NCBI RefSeq assembly: GCF_009754945.1
Contig: NZ_WPIN01000011.1
Span: forward strand, 62,001-126,000
From: Spirosoma arboris
GTDB lineage: Bacteria; Bacteroidota; Bacteroidia; Cytophagales; Spirosomataceae
Direction of reading: 5' to 3'
Length of the DNA stretch: 64,000 nt
The stretch's first letter is position 1, and each line of letters opens with the position of its first letter. Positions 42,927 to 52,881 of this stretch are shown one piece after another. The position numbers were made by a program, and so were the translations under genes. A model generated the notes under the pieces. It was not told where the DNA came from. It saw only the letters and a program-made list of their open reading frames with translations, and made no database searches.

Positions 42927-45578
42927 ATGGCAAACTCATCGCCCCACCCGCCTGCCTGGGCCGATCAACTGCTGAGCTGGCTATGTCCGGCCGAGTTAGT
43001 CGAAGAGTTACTGGGGGACCTGCATGAGCAGTTTTACCAGCAGGTACAGAGTCTGGGCGAATCAAAAGCTCGTCAGCAGTACATCTGGGAAGTGCTCCGG
43101 TTTGTTCGGCCTTATTTTCTCCAGCAACGGGCATCCAACATCAGCAAATCACTTGAATACCCATCACCTTTTTTTTTGAGTCCTGACATGATCCGAAATT
43201 ACGTAAAAATCGCCCTAAGAAATCTGATCAAGAATAAGTCCTACTCGGTCATCAACATTGGTGGTCTGGCGGTAGGCATGGCCGTGGCGATGCTCATTGG
43301 CATTTGGATAAATGACGAATTATCCGCCAATAAGCACCATAAAAACTACGAAACCCTCTACCAGGTAAAAATGCACCAAACCTTTGATGGGCGCAGAGGT
43401 ACGCAGGATGCCATACCGTTTCCACTTGGCGACGAACTACAGGCCAAATACCCAGACTTCAAGGCGGTAGCGATGTTCGATTGGGGGAGCAATCGTTCGC
43501 TGGTCGTTGGCAATCAAAAATTCCTTAAAGACGGACATTTCATCGGCGAAGATGTCATCGATATGTTTTCGTTGAACATCCTGAATGGCAGTAAAAACCC
43601 ACTAAAGGAGCCATATTCGATTGTACTTACCGATGAAACGGCTCAGGCTATTTTCGGGAATCAGGACCCGATTGGTAAGATCCTCAAACTGGACAATATG
43701 GTGGATTTGAAAGTAACCGCCGTAGTAGCTAAGCAGCCAAAAAATGCCACGCTTCAATTTGATTATCTGCTTCCGTGGCAACTACAGGAGAATATGTATG
43801 ACTGGATAAAAAAATTCCACAAAACAAATTGGGGAAATAACTCCTGGGGCGTTTATGTCCAGCTCAAAGACGGGATAAATCCAGAGCAAACCAACGCGAA
43901 AATAAAAGATGTAGTATTATCCCATTTATCATCTAATGAAAACACGGTAAAACTCATTAAGCCCGAAGTGTTCATCCACCCGATGGCCAAATGGCGACTT
44001 TATTCCGATTTTACCGAAGGAAAAAATACGGGTGGTTTTATTAAATACGTTCAGTTGTTTGGTGTTTTTGGTTTATTTATTCTGGTCATAGCCTGCATTA
44101 ATTTCATGAACCTCAGCACGGCTCGTTCCGAAAAACGGGCCAAAGAAGTGGGCGTTCGAAAAGCCGTTGGCTCGGGCCGGGAGCAACTTATCGGGCAGTT
44201 TTTGAGTGAATCCATTTTGATTGCCGGTATGGCACTGGTGCTGGCGTTGGGCATCGTGTTGGTGTCGCTGCCTTATTTCAATACGCTGACCGAGAAAACG
44301 ATGACGATTGGATTCGAGAACCCCATCTTTTGGGGGATTATGATCGTTTTTACGGTATTCACAGGTCTACTGGCAGGCAGCTACCCGGCGCTTTATCTGT
44401 CGTCGTTCAACCCCGTCAAGATTCTCAAAGGGGGCGTTCATGTCGGAAAAAGTGCTGCTTTGCCCCGAAAGATCCTGGTTGTTGTTCAATTCACCTTTTC
44501 CATTGTGCTGATGATTGGTACCATCATCATTTATCAGCAGATACAGCATGGCAAAAACCGACCGATTGGGTTTAACAATAGAGGCCTTATTTCGGTCAAT
44601 TCCTCCAAAGATTTAATTGACCACCTTGAAGCCCTTCGCAGCGAATTACTGGCCTCGGGGGTGGTCTCGTCTATTTGCAAATCCAATTCACCACCGACTC
44701 AAATTTGGAGCAATAATAATGGCTGGGAATGGAAGGGATCGACTCCCGCGGAGAAATCTGTTCTTTTCAGTACCATTGCCACTAATTTCGATTACATCAA
44801 AACAATTGGGATTAAACTCAAAGAAGGGCGGGATTTTTCAAGGGACTTTACGACCGATTCCTCAGGTGTAATTTTAAATGAAGCCGCTGTCAAACGAATG
44901 GGATTGAAGCATCCTGTAGGCGAGATACTAAAATGGAATGGCAGAGATCGGACAGTTGTTGGGGTAATTCCTGACATCATGATGGAATCGCCCTACCGCG
45001 CCATTTCGCCCCTGACCATTGTTTTTGAAAAGGACTGGGTCAGCTTCATTTGCGTACGCATAAATCCAAACGTAGCCTCTTCGGTAGCCATCGACAAAAT
45101 CCGGCCAATTTTTGATAAATACAATCCTGGTTTTCCGTTCGATTATAAGTTTGCCGATACGGAGTACAGCAAAAAATTCAGCTACGAAGAGCTAATCGGC
45201 AACCTGTCGGCCATTGTTTCCCTACTGGCCATATTCATTTCCTGTCTGGGTTTATTTGGTCTGGCTTCCTTCATGGCAGAGCAGCGCACCAAAGAAATTG
45301 GCATCCGTAAAGTCCTGGGAGCCAGCGTAGCCAATGTGTGGGGCTTGCTCTCCAAAGACTTCGTTCTGTTAGTCATTATTTCGTGTTTAGTCGCTTCGCC
45401 CATTGCCTGGTATGCCATGAACCAATGGCTGGAAGACTACACCTACAAAATAAGTATTGGGGTCGGTGTCTTTCTGACAGTCCTTGCTATGGCTCTGCTA
45501 ATCACCTTGTTGACGGTTAGCTACCAGGCGATCAAAGCCGGTTTGCTCAACCCAGTGAAGAGCCTGAGAAGCGAATAA
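42927..45578 (+). CDS. MacB/FtsX-type ABC transporter permease
   Basis: 883 residues. The first 85 form a cytoplasmic prefix (PPAWADQLLSWLCPAELVEELLGDLHEQF) found on PadR-linked permeases. Then come MacB-type periplasmic domains and two FtsX permease repeats: the first helix at YSVINIGGLAVGMAVAMLIG, three helices around FGVFGLFILVIACINFMNLSTA with the EKRAKEVGVRKAVGSGREQL coupling region, and a second FtsX block with LASFMAEQRTKEIGIRKVLGAS. It sits in the inner membrane and needs an ATPase encoded elsewhere. Such systems move lipoproteins, peptides or toxins, or act as mechanotransducers. Confidence 0.9.
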   Translation: MANSSPHPPAWADQLLSWLCPAELVEELLGDLHEQFYQQVQSLGESKARQQYIWEVLRFVRPYFLQQRASNISKSLEYPSPFFLSPDMIRNYVKIALRNLIKNKSYSVINIGGLAVGMAVAMLIGIWINDELSANKHHKNYETLYQVKMHQTFDGRRGTQDAIPFPLGDELQAKYPDFKAVAMFDWGSNRSLVVGNQKFLKDGHFIGEDVIDMFSLNILNGSKNPLKEPYSIVLTDETAQAIFGNQDPIGKILKLDNMVDLKVTAVVAKQPKNATLQFDYLLPWQLQENMYDWIKKFHKTNWGNNSWGVYVQLKDGINPEQTNAKIKDVVLSHLSSNENTVKLIKPEVFIHPMAKWRLYSDFTEGKNTGGFIKYVQLFGVFGLFILVIACINFMNLSTARSEKRAKEVGVRKAVGSGREQLIGQFLSESILIAGMALVLALGIVLVSLPYFNTLTEKTMTIGFENPIFWGIMIVFTVFTGLLAGSYPALYLSSFNPVKILKGGVHVGKSAALPRKILVVVQFTFSIVLMIGTIIIYQQIQHGKNRPIGFNNRGLISVNSSKDLIDHLEALRSELLASGVVSSICKSNSPPTQIWSNNNGWEWKGSTPAEKSVLFSTIATNFDYIKTIGIKLKEGRDFSRDFTTDSSGVILNEAAVKRMGLKHPVGEILKWNGRDRTVVGVIPDIMMESPYRAISPLTIVFEKDWVSFICVRINPNVASSVAIDKIRPIFDKYNPGFPFDYKFADTEYSKKFSYEELIGNLSAIVSLLAIFISCLGLFGLASFMAEQRTKEIGIRKVLGASVANVWGLLSKDFVLLVIISCLVASPIAWYAMNQWLEDYTYKISIGVGVFLTVLAMALLITLLTVSYQAIKAGLLNPVKSLRSE

Positions 45579-45596
45579 AGACTGGAAATAATGGGG

Positions 45597-45622
45597 AAAA
45601 TCAGCCTTTTCGGGCTGATGCA
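45597..45622 (-). terminator. Intrinsic terminator overlapping the end of the small Cys protein gene
   Basis: ATCAGCC and GGCTGAT form the stem with a short loop; on the minus strand it is followed by TTTT. The stop codon of the gene at 45601 lies within it. It could also end the permease transcript from the other side. Confidence 0.55.
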
Positions 45623-45840
45623 GCTAAGGGCATACGCTCAGACACTAATTGCCGCATACGACCATAACTACGGTTCGCTTTCAGCTGACTTTTGGTTAGA
45701 TGCCGACACTGTAAACATTCTACTTTACCACCCTGGCCGGTCCGCTGGTCAATGGGCGAAATAGTTTGAGCCTGAAGGCAGTGATCGTTGGTGTGATAGA
45801 CTAACTGATGAAGTGTATAAAAGGGGGATACTTGTGCCAT
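45601..45840 (-). CDS. Small hypothetical protein with paired cysteines
   Basis: 79 residues with no signal peptide. It has HTNDHCLQAQTISP and GGKVECLQCRHLTKS, whose Cys/His residues could bind zinc as a small ribbon, and a basic C-terminus. No family is recognised. It has an ATG start and ends in a good terminator, which favours a real gene. Confidence 0.45.
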   Translation of the reverse strand: MAQVSPFYTLHQLVYHTNDHCLQAQTISPIDQRTGQGGKVECLQCRHLTKSQLKANRSYGRMRQLVSERMPLAASARKG

Positions 45841-45928
45841 GATGATAAACGTTTAAACGTGAGCTAATAGATAACTAAAATTTAGGCTAATGGTTATTTG
45901 CCAGCTCTGCCCGTTACTATGTAGTCAA

Positions 45929-45971
45929 GTATAACGCCTGACACTGACCAGGCAGTGGCCAGGCGTTATAC
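45929..45971 (-). terminator. Strong hairpin terminator after the TonB-like gene
   Basis: GTATAACGCCTG at 45929-45940 and CAGGCGTTATAC at 45960-45971 form a perfect 12-bp stem, with an inner CACTG/CAGTG pair. It lies 18 bases beyond the stop of the gene at 45990 on the minus strand. The T run is weak. Confidence 0.6.
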
Positions 45972-45989
45972 GTTATAATCGCTAATCGG

Positions 45990-46328
45990 CTATTCCTGGA
46001 CAAAGCGTAGTCGTACTGTGTGAAGCATAGCTTGCTCTGATTTCGATACGCTTAGCTTTTTCCCCATCAGTTGTTGAGTTAGGTCCTGATTCAACAACTG
46101 ATCCTGACTAACTACCTCTACGTGCTCAATTCTGTTGTCAGTGCTGACCCGAAACCGAATAGCTACTGAGGAGTTATGAGTCGTCCTTTGCAATGATTTT
46201 GGGAAATTAATGTAATGAGCTAATTGTTGTTGTAGCTCTGCCTCTGGGCCTGTTTTGGCTTCAGACGGTGTGTAAAGTCCAGATACTAACCAACCAAGGA
46301 TGAGAGGTAATGCGCGAAAATAGTTCAT
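45990..46328 (-). CDS. Secreted protein resembling a TonB C-terminal domain
   Basis: 112 residues with a signal peptide (LPLILGWLVSGLYTPSEA). The mature 90 residues (LAHYINFPKSLQRTTHNSS, VAIRFRVSTDNRIEHVEVV, LLNQDLTQQLMGKKLSV) follow the pattern of the TonB C-terminal/energy-transducer fold. The membrane anchor and proline linker of true TonB are missing, so it is more likely a free periplasmic relative. It is not adjacent to an ExbB/D set. Confidence 0.65.
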   Translation of the reverse strand: MNYFRALPLILGWLVSGLYTPSEAKTGPEAELQQQLAHYINFPKSLQRTTHNSSVAIRFRVSTDNRIEHVEVVSQDQLLNQDLTQQLMGKKLSVSKSEQAMLHTVRLRFVQE

Positions 46329-46497
46329 GGAAGTATTTGATTGTCTGTTTAGTTAACATGACAAATGTAGGATGAGCTATAACGGCTTGCCAGTCGGAAT
46401 TGGTGGTTAGTGGACCTTAAGGCATACTTGGCGCGGATACTGGTTTGATTGGTTTTATCAATCTTCGTAGACAGAGGTTGATAGCTTTACGAGTTCC

Positions 46498-47763
46498 TTA
46501 AGGATCGAGTGGATCGTTGGGGTCCATATGCAGGCTTTCCTGTGTTGGGTAAAATTCAATGTCGTGGGGCGAAATACGGTGCTTGTCTCGGTAAGGCAAA
46601 TAGCCTAATTCACGGCGGTTTCGATCATCAAAAGCACTATTAGTGGCATAGTCTGTCTGGCTTTGGGTAGTTACAAACACACATCGCTTATCCATCGGAA
46701 AACCGTACCGAATCAGGATGCGATTGGCATTGCGCAAATTCGTGGTTGTATGCCGGGCATGAGGGTCAATCAGTATAGCCGATTCGGGAAGTGCATGTTT
46801 CTGCATCAGGTAGCGTTTCATTTCGACGGCTTCGGCATAGGGACCACGAAATGGATAGCAATAGCCACCACTCACCACAACAAAGGGTGCCCATCCTTTT
46901 CGATACCGGGCAGCAACTAAATCCAATCGCATTTTATTGAGTGGACTAAGGGGAGTTGTAGTCAGTTCGGGTCCATTACCCGGCACAACAATAGCGGCAT
47001 AGCTGTAGCTCTGCCACTTTGTTAGTTTGACACGGGCGAAGGCTTTTTGATTATCACGCTGTTCCATGGGTTCATGACGGGCAGGTTCATCGCGGTCATT
47101 AGCATCCATCAGTTGCATTGCTACGGCCAATGAGGGCTGATAGACCAACGTCATCGTATCAGCCTGCTCGGCCAGATAAGCACATATATCTTTTAGAACC
47201 GTTCGGTAATAACGACCATGAACTGGATAATTCGCTGAATCTATTCTCGGATATCTCATTTTCTTCCCGAGCCCAAACTGGTCGATAATGTAGTTGATTC
47301 CCAACACATACTGACTCCAGGCCCGGACTATTAACTCATTATTGGGCAACGTAGTAAAGCGCTGGTAGCAACCCGATGGGCGTAAGTGCGCATTAATGAG
47401 TTGGTCGAATACAGCTTGGTTGTGATTATAAAGCGTTTGTAGAGCTGATATAAATTGCAGCGAATCAACTGACGACCACCGGAACCCACTCATCAGCGAC
47501 TCAGGTGTATTGCACGTATCCTGAGCGTGTGCTTTAAGGAGATTGATCCGTTGGTGCAACATAGCTTTTAACGTTGCATCCTGACTAATGATCTTCTGAA
47601 GAGCCGGTGTATGCTGAAGGACAGTAAGCAGGTAGAAGTTTTTATCGACCACCCGATTTTCTGAAGCTAACAGCCGATAGGTTGGCTGAAATCCGGTCTG
47701 AGCTTGTCCCTGTAGCGCATAGAGTATACTGAGCCACAGAATGCTAAAAAGTTTATAATTCAT
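46498..47763 (-). CDS. DUF218 (YdcF/ElyC-like) secreted protein
   Basis: 421 residues from the ATG at 47763; codons upstream to 47796 overlap a terminator and are not used. The signal peptide is FSILWLSILYALQGQAQ. The N-terminal 215 residues are helical and unrecognised. The C-terminal part is DUF218: YAAIVVPGNGPELTTTPLSP, RYRKGWAPFVVVSGGYCYP, EMKRYLMQKHALPESAILIDP and HARHTTTNLRNANRIL. The domain occurs in proteins affecting cell-envelope polysaccharide or vancomycin sensitivity; biochemical activity is not settled. The gene begins seven bases after the SusCD terminator U-run, so it needs its own promoter or read-through. Confidence 0.8.
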   Translation of the reverse strand: MNYKLFSILWLSILYALQGQAQTGFQPTYRLLASENRVVDKNFYLLTVLQHTPALQKIISQDATLKAMLHQRINLLKAHAQDTCNTPESLMSGFRWSSVDSLQFISALQTLYNHNQAVFDQLINAHLRPSGCYQRFTTLPNNELIVRAWSQYVLGINYIIDQFGLGKKMRYPRIDSANYPVHGRYYRTVLKDICAYLAEQADTMTLVYQPSLAVAMQLMDANDRDEPARHEPMEQRDNQKAFARVKLTKWQSYSYAAIVVPGNGPELTTTPLSPLNKMRLDLVAARYRKGWAPFVVVSGGYCYPFRGPYAEAVEMKRYLMQKHALPESAILIDPHARHTTTNLRNANRILIRYGFPMDKRCVFVTTQSQTDYATNSAFDDRNRRELGYLPYRDKHRISPHDIEFYPTQESLHMDPNDPLDP

Positions 47764-47769
47764 CGTGGT

Positions 47770-47802
47770 AAAAAAAAGCGGGATGCCAATTGGCATCCCG
47801 CT
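47770..47802 (-). terminator. Terminator of the SusC/SusD operon
   Basis: A perfect palindrome, AGCGGGATGCC with AATT between it and GGCATCCCGCT (47777-47802), is followed on the minus strand by eight Ts (47770-47777). It starts 16 bases after the SusD stop at 47818 and is the strongest intrinsic terminator in the window. Confidence 0.85.
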
Positions 47803-47817
47803 CGTTATAGGTATGAT

Positions 47818-49353
47818 TTAATACCCTGGATTCTGAGCCATCCCCGTTGGATTCAACTTGTACTCGTTAAAGGGAATCGGGTAATAGTAATCTTTCGTAC
47901 CAAAGTTCGTGAGCTGGGCAGCACCAAAGTCCGCCTGACTTTTTGCGCGGATGTAGGCCGTCAATTCATCTGGTGTAAAGAACCGCAACAAGTCGAACCA
48001 GCGCTGATTTTCAAAGGCCAGCTCAACCCGACGTTCGTGCAAAATGGCTAATTTGAGCGTTGGGTATTTTGCACTGTAGGCTGGATTTGTTTTCGCTACG
48101 TCATAGAGTGGCAAATTTGCTCGCTGGCGTACTTGATCCAGAAAGCCAGTAGCCGTGGCTTCGTCACCAAGGTACAGATTCACTTCGGCTAGCATCAGAA
48201 TCACGTCAGCATAGCGGATTAACAACCAGTCGTTACCTCCGTAGCCGCTTGTACCGGCAGTCGAACTGGCATCCCGAAACTTAGTGATGAAATAATCCTT
48301 CACCACCGATGCGTTGGCGTATTTGATCGAAAAATCTTTTCGAGGATCGCCATCTTCGTAATCCTTCACCAGATCAGGGGTTACGTTCCCACCGACACCC
48401 GTTGTGGTTTTCAGGGAGTTAATCGTCTCGCCCTGCGCCTGATTGTTGGCCGCAATACTCGACGAATAATTGATATCGCCCTGCTTGTAGACAATCTGAA
48501 AAATGGCTTCTGGATTAGTCGTTTTTTTACTCACATCAAACACATCCGTATACGGAATTTCCTTTAGCACACCGAACGTCCGTTTGGTATAAGCGTTTGT
48601 CAAAAACGTTTTTGCCTGGGCTAGATTTGCTGCTCGATTCGCCTGATCCAGCGTTGTTGCCATTGTGAGATACACCTGTCCCATCAGCGCATTACCCGCT
48701 ACTTTCGAGACACGGCCCTTATCGGCCGCAGATCGAACATCAGGAAGCGTGCTATTGACCACATCGGTCAGGTCAGCCACAATCTGAGCGTAGACTTTCT
48801 CTTTTTTCTCCCGAAAGGTATTCGCCGTTACCTCGTCAGTCGTAGTCAGGGGTTTGGTCACTAGCGGCACATCGCCCCATTTACGAACCAGATGAAAATA
48901 AATCAGTGCCCGGATGAATTTAGCTTCGGCCTGGTACTGGGTCTTTGTATCTGTTTTGGCATACGTCACATTTTCAGAACCCGCCAATACGTAGTTCGCC
49001 CGGGTGATCGTCTGATAGAGTGAAGTCCAGTGCGTTTGCAGATAGGAGTTACTGGGTAACAAAGCAAACGCGTTAAACTGGAACGGTTCACCCGCATTTG
49101 ACTGGTTGTCGTTTCGTCCGGTGTTATCCGACCGTTCTTCCGAAAAAAGCCCGCTGCCTTCGGCAATGCCGTTGTTATCCCGCAAGGCATTGTACACGCC
49201 ATTTAGTGCCAGCAGCACATCGTTTTCCGTCTTGTAATAATCAGCGGTGGCAATTGCGTTCGGATTGGTTTCTACCAGAAAATCCTGACTGCACGACCCC
49301 AGCGTAAGCAGAGTTAGCAGTACTAAATATCGAAGAGATGATGTATACGTCAT
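47818..49353 (-). CDS. SusD/RagB family outer-membrane lipoprotein
   Basis: 511 residues from the ATG at 49353; the open frame upstream (to 49425) is unlikely. The lipoprotein signal is SLRYLVLLTLLTLGSC with C21. Typical SusD features are PNAIATADYYKTENDVLLALNGVYNALRD at the N-terminus, the helical TPR-like repeats (YQAEAKFIRALIYFHLVRKWGDVPLV), and the final FENQRWFDLLRFF and YYPIPFNEYKLNP. SusD sits on the cell surface as a lid on its SusC barrel and captures oligosaccharide or peptide ligands. It is in one operon with the SusC gene 87 bases upstream. No glycosidase is directly in the operon, so the ligand is open. Confidence 0.95.
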   Translation of the reverse strand: MTYTSSLRYLVLLTLLTLGSCSQDFLVETNPNAIATADYYKTENDVLLALNGVYNALRDNNGIAEGSGLFSEERSDNTGRNDNQSNAGEPFQFNAFALLPSNSYLQTHWTSLYQTITRANYVLAGSENVTYAKTDTKTQYQAEAKFIRALIYFHLVRKWGDVPLVTKPLTTTDEVTANTFREKKEKVYAQIVADLTDVVNSTLPDVRSAADKGRVSKVAGNALMGQVYLTMATTLDQANRAANLAQAKTFLTNAYTKRTFGVLKEIPYTDVFDVSKKTTNPEAIFQIVYKQGDINYSSSIAANNQAQGETINSLKTTTGVGGNVTPDLVKDYEDGDPRKDFSIKYANASVVKDYFITKFRDASSTAGTSGYGGNDWLLIRYADVILMLAEVNLYLGDEATATGFLDQVRQRANLPLYDVAKTNPAYSAKYPTLKLAILHERRVELAFENQRWFDLLRFFTPDELTAYIRAKSQADFGAAQLTNFGTKDYYYPIPFNEYKLNPTGMAQNPGY

Positions 49354-49440
49354 GATTATGTCGGTTGCTGAACCATGTGATGAAAAACGGCTAATGCATT
49401 GTCTAACAGCATTCACCTTCTTCAACCTAGCTCATTTTCA

Positions 49441-52400
49441 TTAAAAAGTGATGCGTGCGCCGATGTTGTAGCCTCGTGCCAGTGGGTACTTTCCGTAGTC
49501 TACGCCCGGTGCCAGGTTTGCGCCGTTGTTATAATCTACCTCCGGATTATAGCCTTTGTATTTGGTGAACGTGAAAGCGTTGTTGACGTTCGCGTATAGT
49601 CGCAGACCGCTTACCCGTACTTTCGTTAGCAGAGAGGCTGGCAGATTATAGCCCAGCGTAATATTCGTACAGCGCAAATACGAACCGTTTTGCAAATAAA
49701 AGGTCGAAAGGCGGGTGCTATTACCTTGTGTACCACCCCGTGATGCCCGGAAAACCTGACCATTGCCCGGCTGGTCTTCTGAACGATAACGATCCGCCAC
49801 CACTGAGTACTGATTACCTGAACCTTCCATATTGAACAGGTAATAGTCCTGACCATCAAGTACCTGACTGCCGTAAACGCCATTGAACGATGCGTTGGCA
49901 TCAAAGGCTTTGTAGCTGGCGTTGATCGAAAAACCGTAGGTAAATTTCGGATACGGGCTACCAATCACCTGCTTATCGGCATCATTCACTACCCCATCTC
50001 CATTGACATCCTGAAAAATCAGGTCACCGGGTCGAAGCGGGTTAGTTGACGCCGTTGAACGGGCCGGGCCTTTCAGCACATAGCCTGCCGGGAATGATTG
50101 GGTGGCGGCATTGTAGACCGCATTATCGGCGGCCAGATTGTCCACATCTTTCTGACGCACCATACCAATCACTTTGAAGCCGTAGAACATACCCACCGGT
50201 TGGCCTTCCTGCGTAATGTGGGTGATGTAAGACCGTTCAGCTCCGGCCACCAGAATCGTGTTAGCCCCGCCCATATTGAGGACTTTGTTGCGATTCAGGG
50301 AAATATTACCACTCAGGTTCAACTTGAAATCCTGGGTCGAAACGGCCCGGCCATCCACCTGAAACTCAATTCCCCGGTTCCGAATTTTGGAATTACGCAG
50401 GTTAGTCAGAATACTGGTCGCACCAGAAATCGCTGAAATAGGCTGATTGAACAGTAAGTTGTAGGAATCGCTCAAATAGGCATTGGCAATTAACAGCAGC
50501 CGATTGTTGAACAAGCCCACATCCAGACCCAGATTATACTGCGAGGTCGATTCCCAGCCAAGCTTCTGATCTTTAATTGGTCCCGAATAGAAGGCTGTCT
50601 GAATAGTACCTGAGCCAAATACAGCACCGGTTGGGCTGTTCATGGTTTGTAGGTAGTTGTAGTTACCAACGTTATAGTTACCCGTTAGGCCCCAGCTTCC
50701 ACGAAGTTTAAGGGTTGAAGCCGCGCCAAGCCAGTCGGTATAAAATGGTTCGTTCGAGATAGTCCACCCGGCTGATAGCGACGGAAAATTACCCCAGCGG
50801 TTAAGCGGCCCGAACCGCGATGAGCCATCTGTCCGGAAAGCGGCTGTCAGGTAATAGCGGTCGTCGTAATTGTATTCGGCCCGCGCCAGATACGACAGCA
50901 GGGTTTCTTCCTGTTTGCCGGTTCCTGTAAAGCCAACACTGCTTGTCGCGAGTGACGTAGTTGTGTTTGGAACAGCACTGCCTACTGCAGACGGTAAATT
51001 CAGAAAAAAGTTAGTAGCATCGGCTCCTTTGGCCGTTATTTCCTGAACCGCATCATTCTGGAACCCCTGCGCCGACACGCTGATCTGATCGAGATTCGTT
51101 TTCTGAGCCGAATAACCAACCAGTCCATTCAGCCTGTGCTTACCAAACTGTTTGGCGTACGTAGCTGTAAATTCGGCCAGCAGGTTTTGTGTACTGAGTG
51201 TTAGTGCCGAAGCGGTAGCCGCTGCAATCGCCTGAGGTGAATACGGCGGGTTGTTGCCATTGCTCAGGCTGGTGGGCAGGTAATACTCGTATTTTTCGTT
51301 GTAAGTCTGCAAACCCACGTTCGCTTTCGCCACCAGTCCTGGAATGATTTCGTAGCTGGCGGTACCGTTAAACGTACCCCGAAGACCTTTGCGGGTGATA
51401 TTCGTTTCTTCGGCCACAGCCACGGGATTTTCAATGGTCTGGTATCCGTATACGGGCTGTTGGGAGGCCATTTCATTTTTTATCAGATTGCCGTTGTCAT
51501 CACGAGCCCGGAACGTCGGCGCATAAATGAGCGCACCCAGAATTGGTCCCTGATTGAATCGGCCTTCCTGCACTTCGCGGTTATTGGTCGAAGTAACGAA
51601 CATGCTTGCTCCAACCTTAAACTTCTTGCTGACATCAGCGTCGATATTCGCCCGGAAGTTCAGGCGCTCCTGTTTGGTCGCAACAATAATTCCCTGCTGA
51701 TTCTGGTAGCCACCACTGATCAGGTACCGAACGCCGTTAGCGCCCCCCGAAAAGGTAAGGTTATGGCGGTTGACGGGTGCGTTTCGGTAGAGTTCATTCT
51801 GCCAATCTGTATTGTATTTGGGCGCGATGAGTTTCTGATTGGCAAAATCATAAAAATCCGTTGGAATACTGACCGAGGCAGCGTTGCCTACATTGGCAAT
51901 CCGTGTAGCGTTGTTATCCGAGAACATGGCATCGCTCCAGGTTTTACCCGCATTTTGCACTAAATCGCGGTACGTATTATTACGACCGTCGATCACTAGT
52001 TGCTCAAACCCGGTGGCATCCAGTAGTTTTACCTTTTTGGCTAATTGATTGATGCCATACTGGTATTCATATTCGAATTTGCCTTTACCATCCTTACCTC
52101 GCTTTGTCGTGATCAGGACCACACCACCCGACGCCCGCGAACCGTAAATGGCTGCCGAAGCCGCATCTTTCAGAATATCAATGCTTTCAATATCATTCGG
52201 ATTAATGAATACATCATTACCCGCCGGGAAACCGTCGATAACATACAGCGGATCTGAACTGGCGTTGATGGACCCAATACCCCGCACCCGGATTTTGGTC
52301 GAATTATACGGAGCGCCCCCCACCTGCGATACCTGAACCCCGGCGAGTTTTCCCACCAGCGCCTGACCCAGCGTGGGAGCCGCTATATTCAGTTCACGCG

Positions 52401-52827
52401 CCTTTACATTGGCAATTGCTCCGGTGACGTCACTCTTCCGCAAGGTCTGGTACCCCACGGCGACCACTTCACTTAACTGATTGACATCCTCTTTTAATCG
52501 GATATTGAACGTAAGCTGCGAGCCAACAACAATCTCCTGGGTCACAAAACCCACTGACGAGACAACGAGTGTAGCTCCGGGATTTACCTCAATGGTGAAT
52601 TGACCATTCGCGTCCGTAACGGTCCCTTTGCGCGTTTGCTTTTCAATGATGTTGGTGCCCGGAACCGGCTGATTCTGTTCATCGACAACAGTGCCGCTTA
52701 TCCGGGTTACGGATCGGGTACTAGCCTTGAGGGGTCTATCGGCCAGCGCCGTTCGATGAGCGAGTGGGCTGATAAGCAGTGCCAATAAAAGCACCGCTCT
52801 GCCCAATTGAATTGAGTAGCGATTCAT
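49441..52827 (-). CDS. SusC/RagA TonB-linked outer-membrane receptor
   Basis: 1128 residues with signal peptide (VLLLALLISPLAHRTALA), a carboxypeptidase-regulatory-like domain (ISGTVVDEQNQPVPGTNI, about 42-110), then the plug with the SusC signature VGYQTLRKSDVTGAIANVK, GVQVSQVGGAPYNSTKIRVRG, YVIDGFPAGNDVFINPNDIE and SASGGVVLITTKRG-like segment, and a large beta-barrel ending in YNIGARITF. It imports ligands captured by SusD using TonB energy. The gene is preceded by the secreted 288-residue protein gene (54 bases gap) and followed by SusD. Confidence 0.95.
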   Translation of the reverse strand: MNRYSIQLGRAVLLLALLISPLAHRTALADRPLKASTRSVTRISGTVVDEQNQPVPGTNIIEKQTRKGTVTDANGQFTIEVNPGATLVVSSVGFVTQEIVVGSQLTFNIRLKEDVNQLSEVVAVGYQTLRKSDVTGAIANVKARELNIAAPTLGQALVGKLAGVQVSQVGGAPYNSTKIRVRGIGSINASSDPLYVIDGFPAGNDVFINPNDIESIDILKDAASAAIYGSRASGGVVLITTKRGKDGKGKFEYEYQYGINQLAKKVKLLDATGFEQLVIDGRNNTYRDLVQNAGKTWSDAMFSDNNATRIANVGNAASVSIPTDFYDFANQKLIAPKYNTDWQNELYRNAPVNRHNLTFSGGANGVRYLISGGYQNQQGIIVATKQERLNFRANIDADVSKKFKVGASMFVTSTNNREVQEGRFNQGPILGALIYAPTFRARDDNGNLIKNEMASQQPVYGYQTIENPVAVAEETNITRKGLRGTFNGTASYEIIPGLVAKANVGLQTYNEKYEYYLPTSLSNGNNPPYSPQAIAAATASALTLSTQNLLAEFTATYAKQFGKHRLNGLVGYSAQKTNLDQISVSAQGFQNDAVQEITAKGADATNFFLNLPSAVGSAVPNTTTSLATSSVGFTGTGKQEETLLSYLARAEYNYDDRYYLTAAFRTDGSSRFGPLNRWGNFPSLSAGWTISNEPFYTDWLGAASTLKLRGSWGLTGNYNVGNYNYLQTMNSPTGAVFGSGTIQTAFYSGPIKDQKLGWESTSQYNLGLDVGLFNNRLLLIANAYLSDSYNLLFNQPISAISGATSILTNLRNSKIRNRGIEFQVDGRAVSTQDFKLNLSGNISLNRNKVLNMGGANTILVAGAERSYITHITQEGQPVGMFYGFKVIGMVRQKDVDNLAADNAVYNAATQSFPAGYVLKGPARSTASTNPLRPGDLIFQDVNGDGVVNDADKQVIGSPYPKFTYGFSINASYKAFDANASFNGVYGSQVLDGQDYYLFNMEGSGNQYSVVADRYRSEDQPGNGQVFRASRGGTQGNSTRLSTFYLQNGSYLRCTNITLGYNLPASLLTKVRVSGLRLYANVNNAFTFTKYKGYNPEVDYNNGANLAPGVDYGKYPLARGYNIGARITF

Positions 52828-52881
52828 GTCAAGTTGTATAATTGTTGGATTAGTTGTACAGATAAATAAGGATCGAACGCC

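Noticed and set aside
51460..51963. 167-codon plus-strand frame inside the SusC gene
   Set aside because: Antisense shadow of the SusC barrel.
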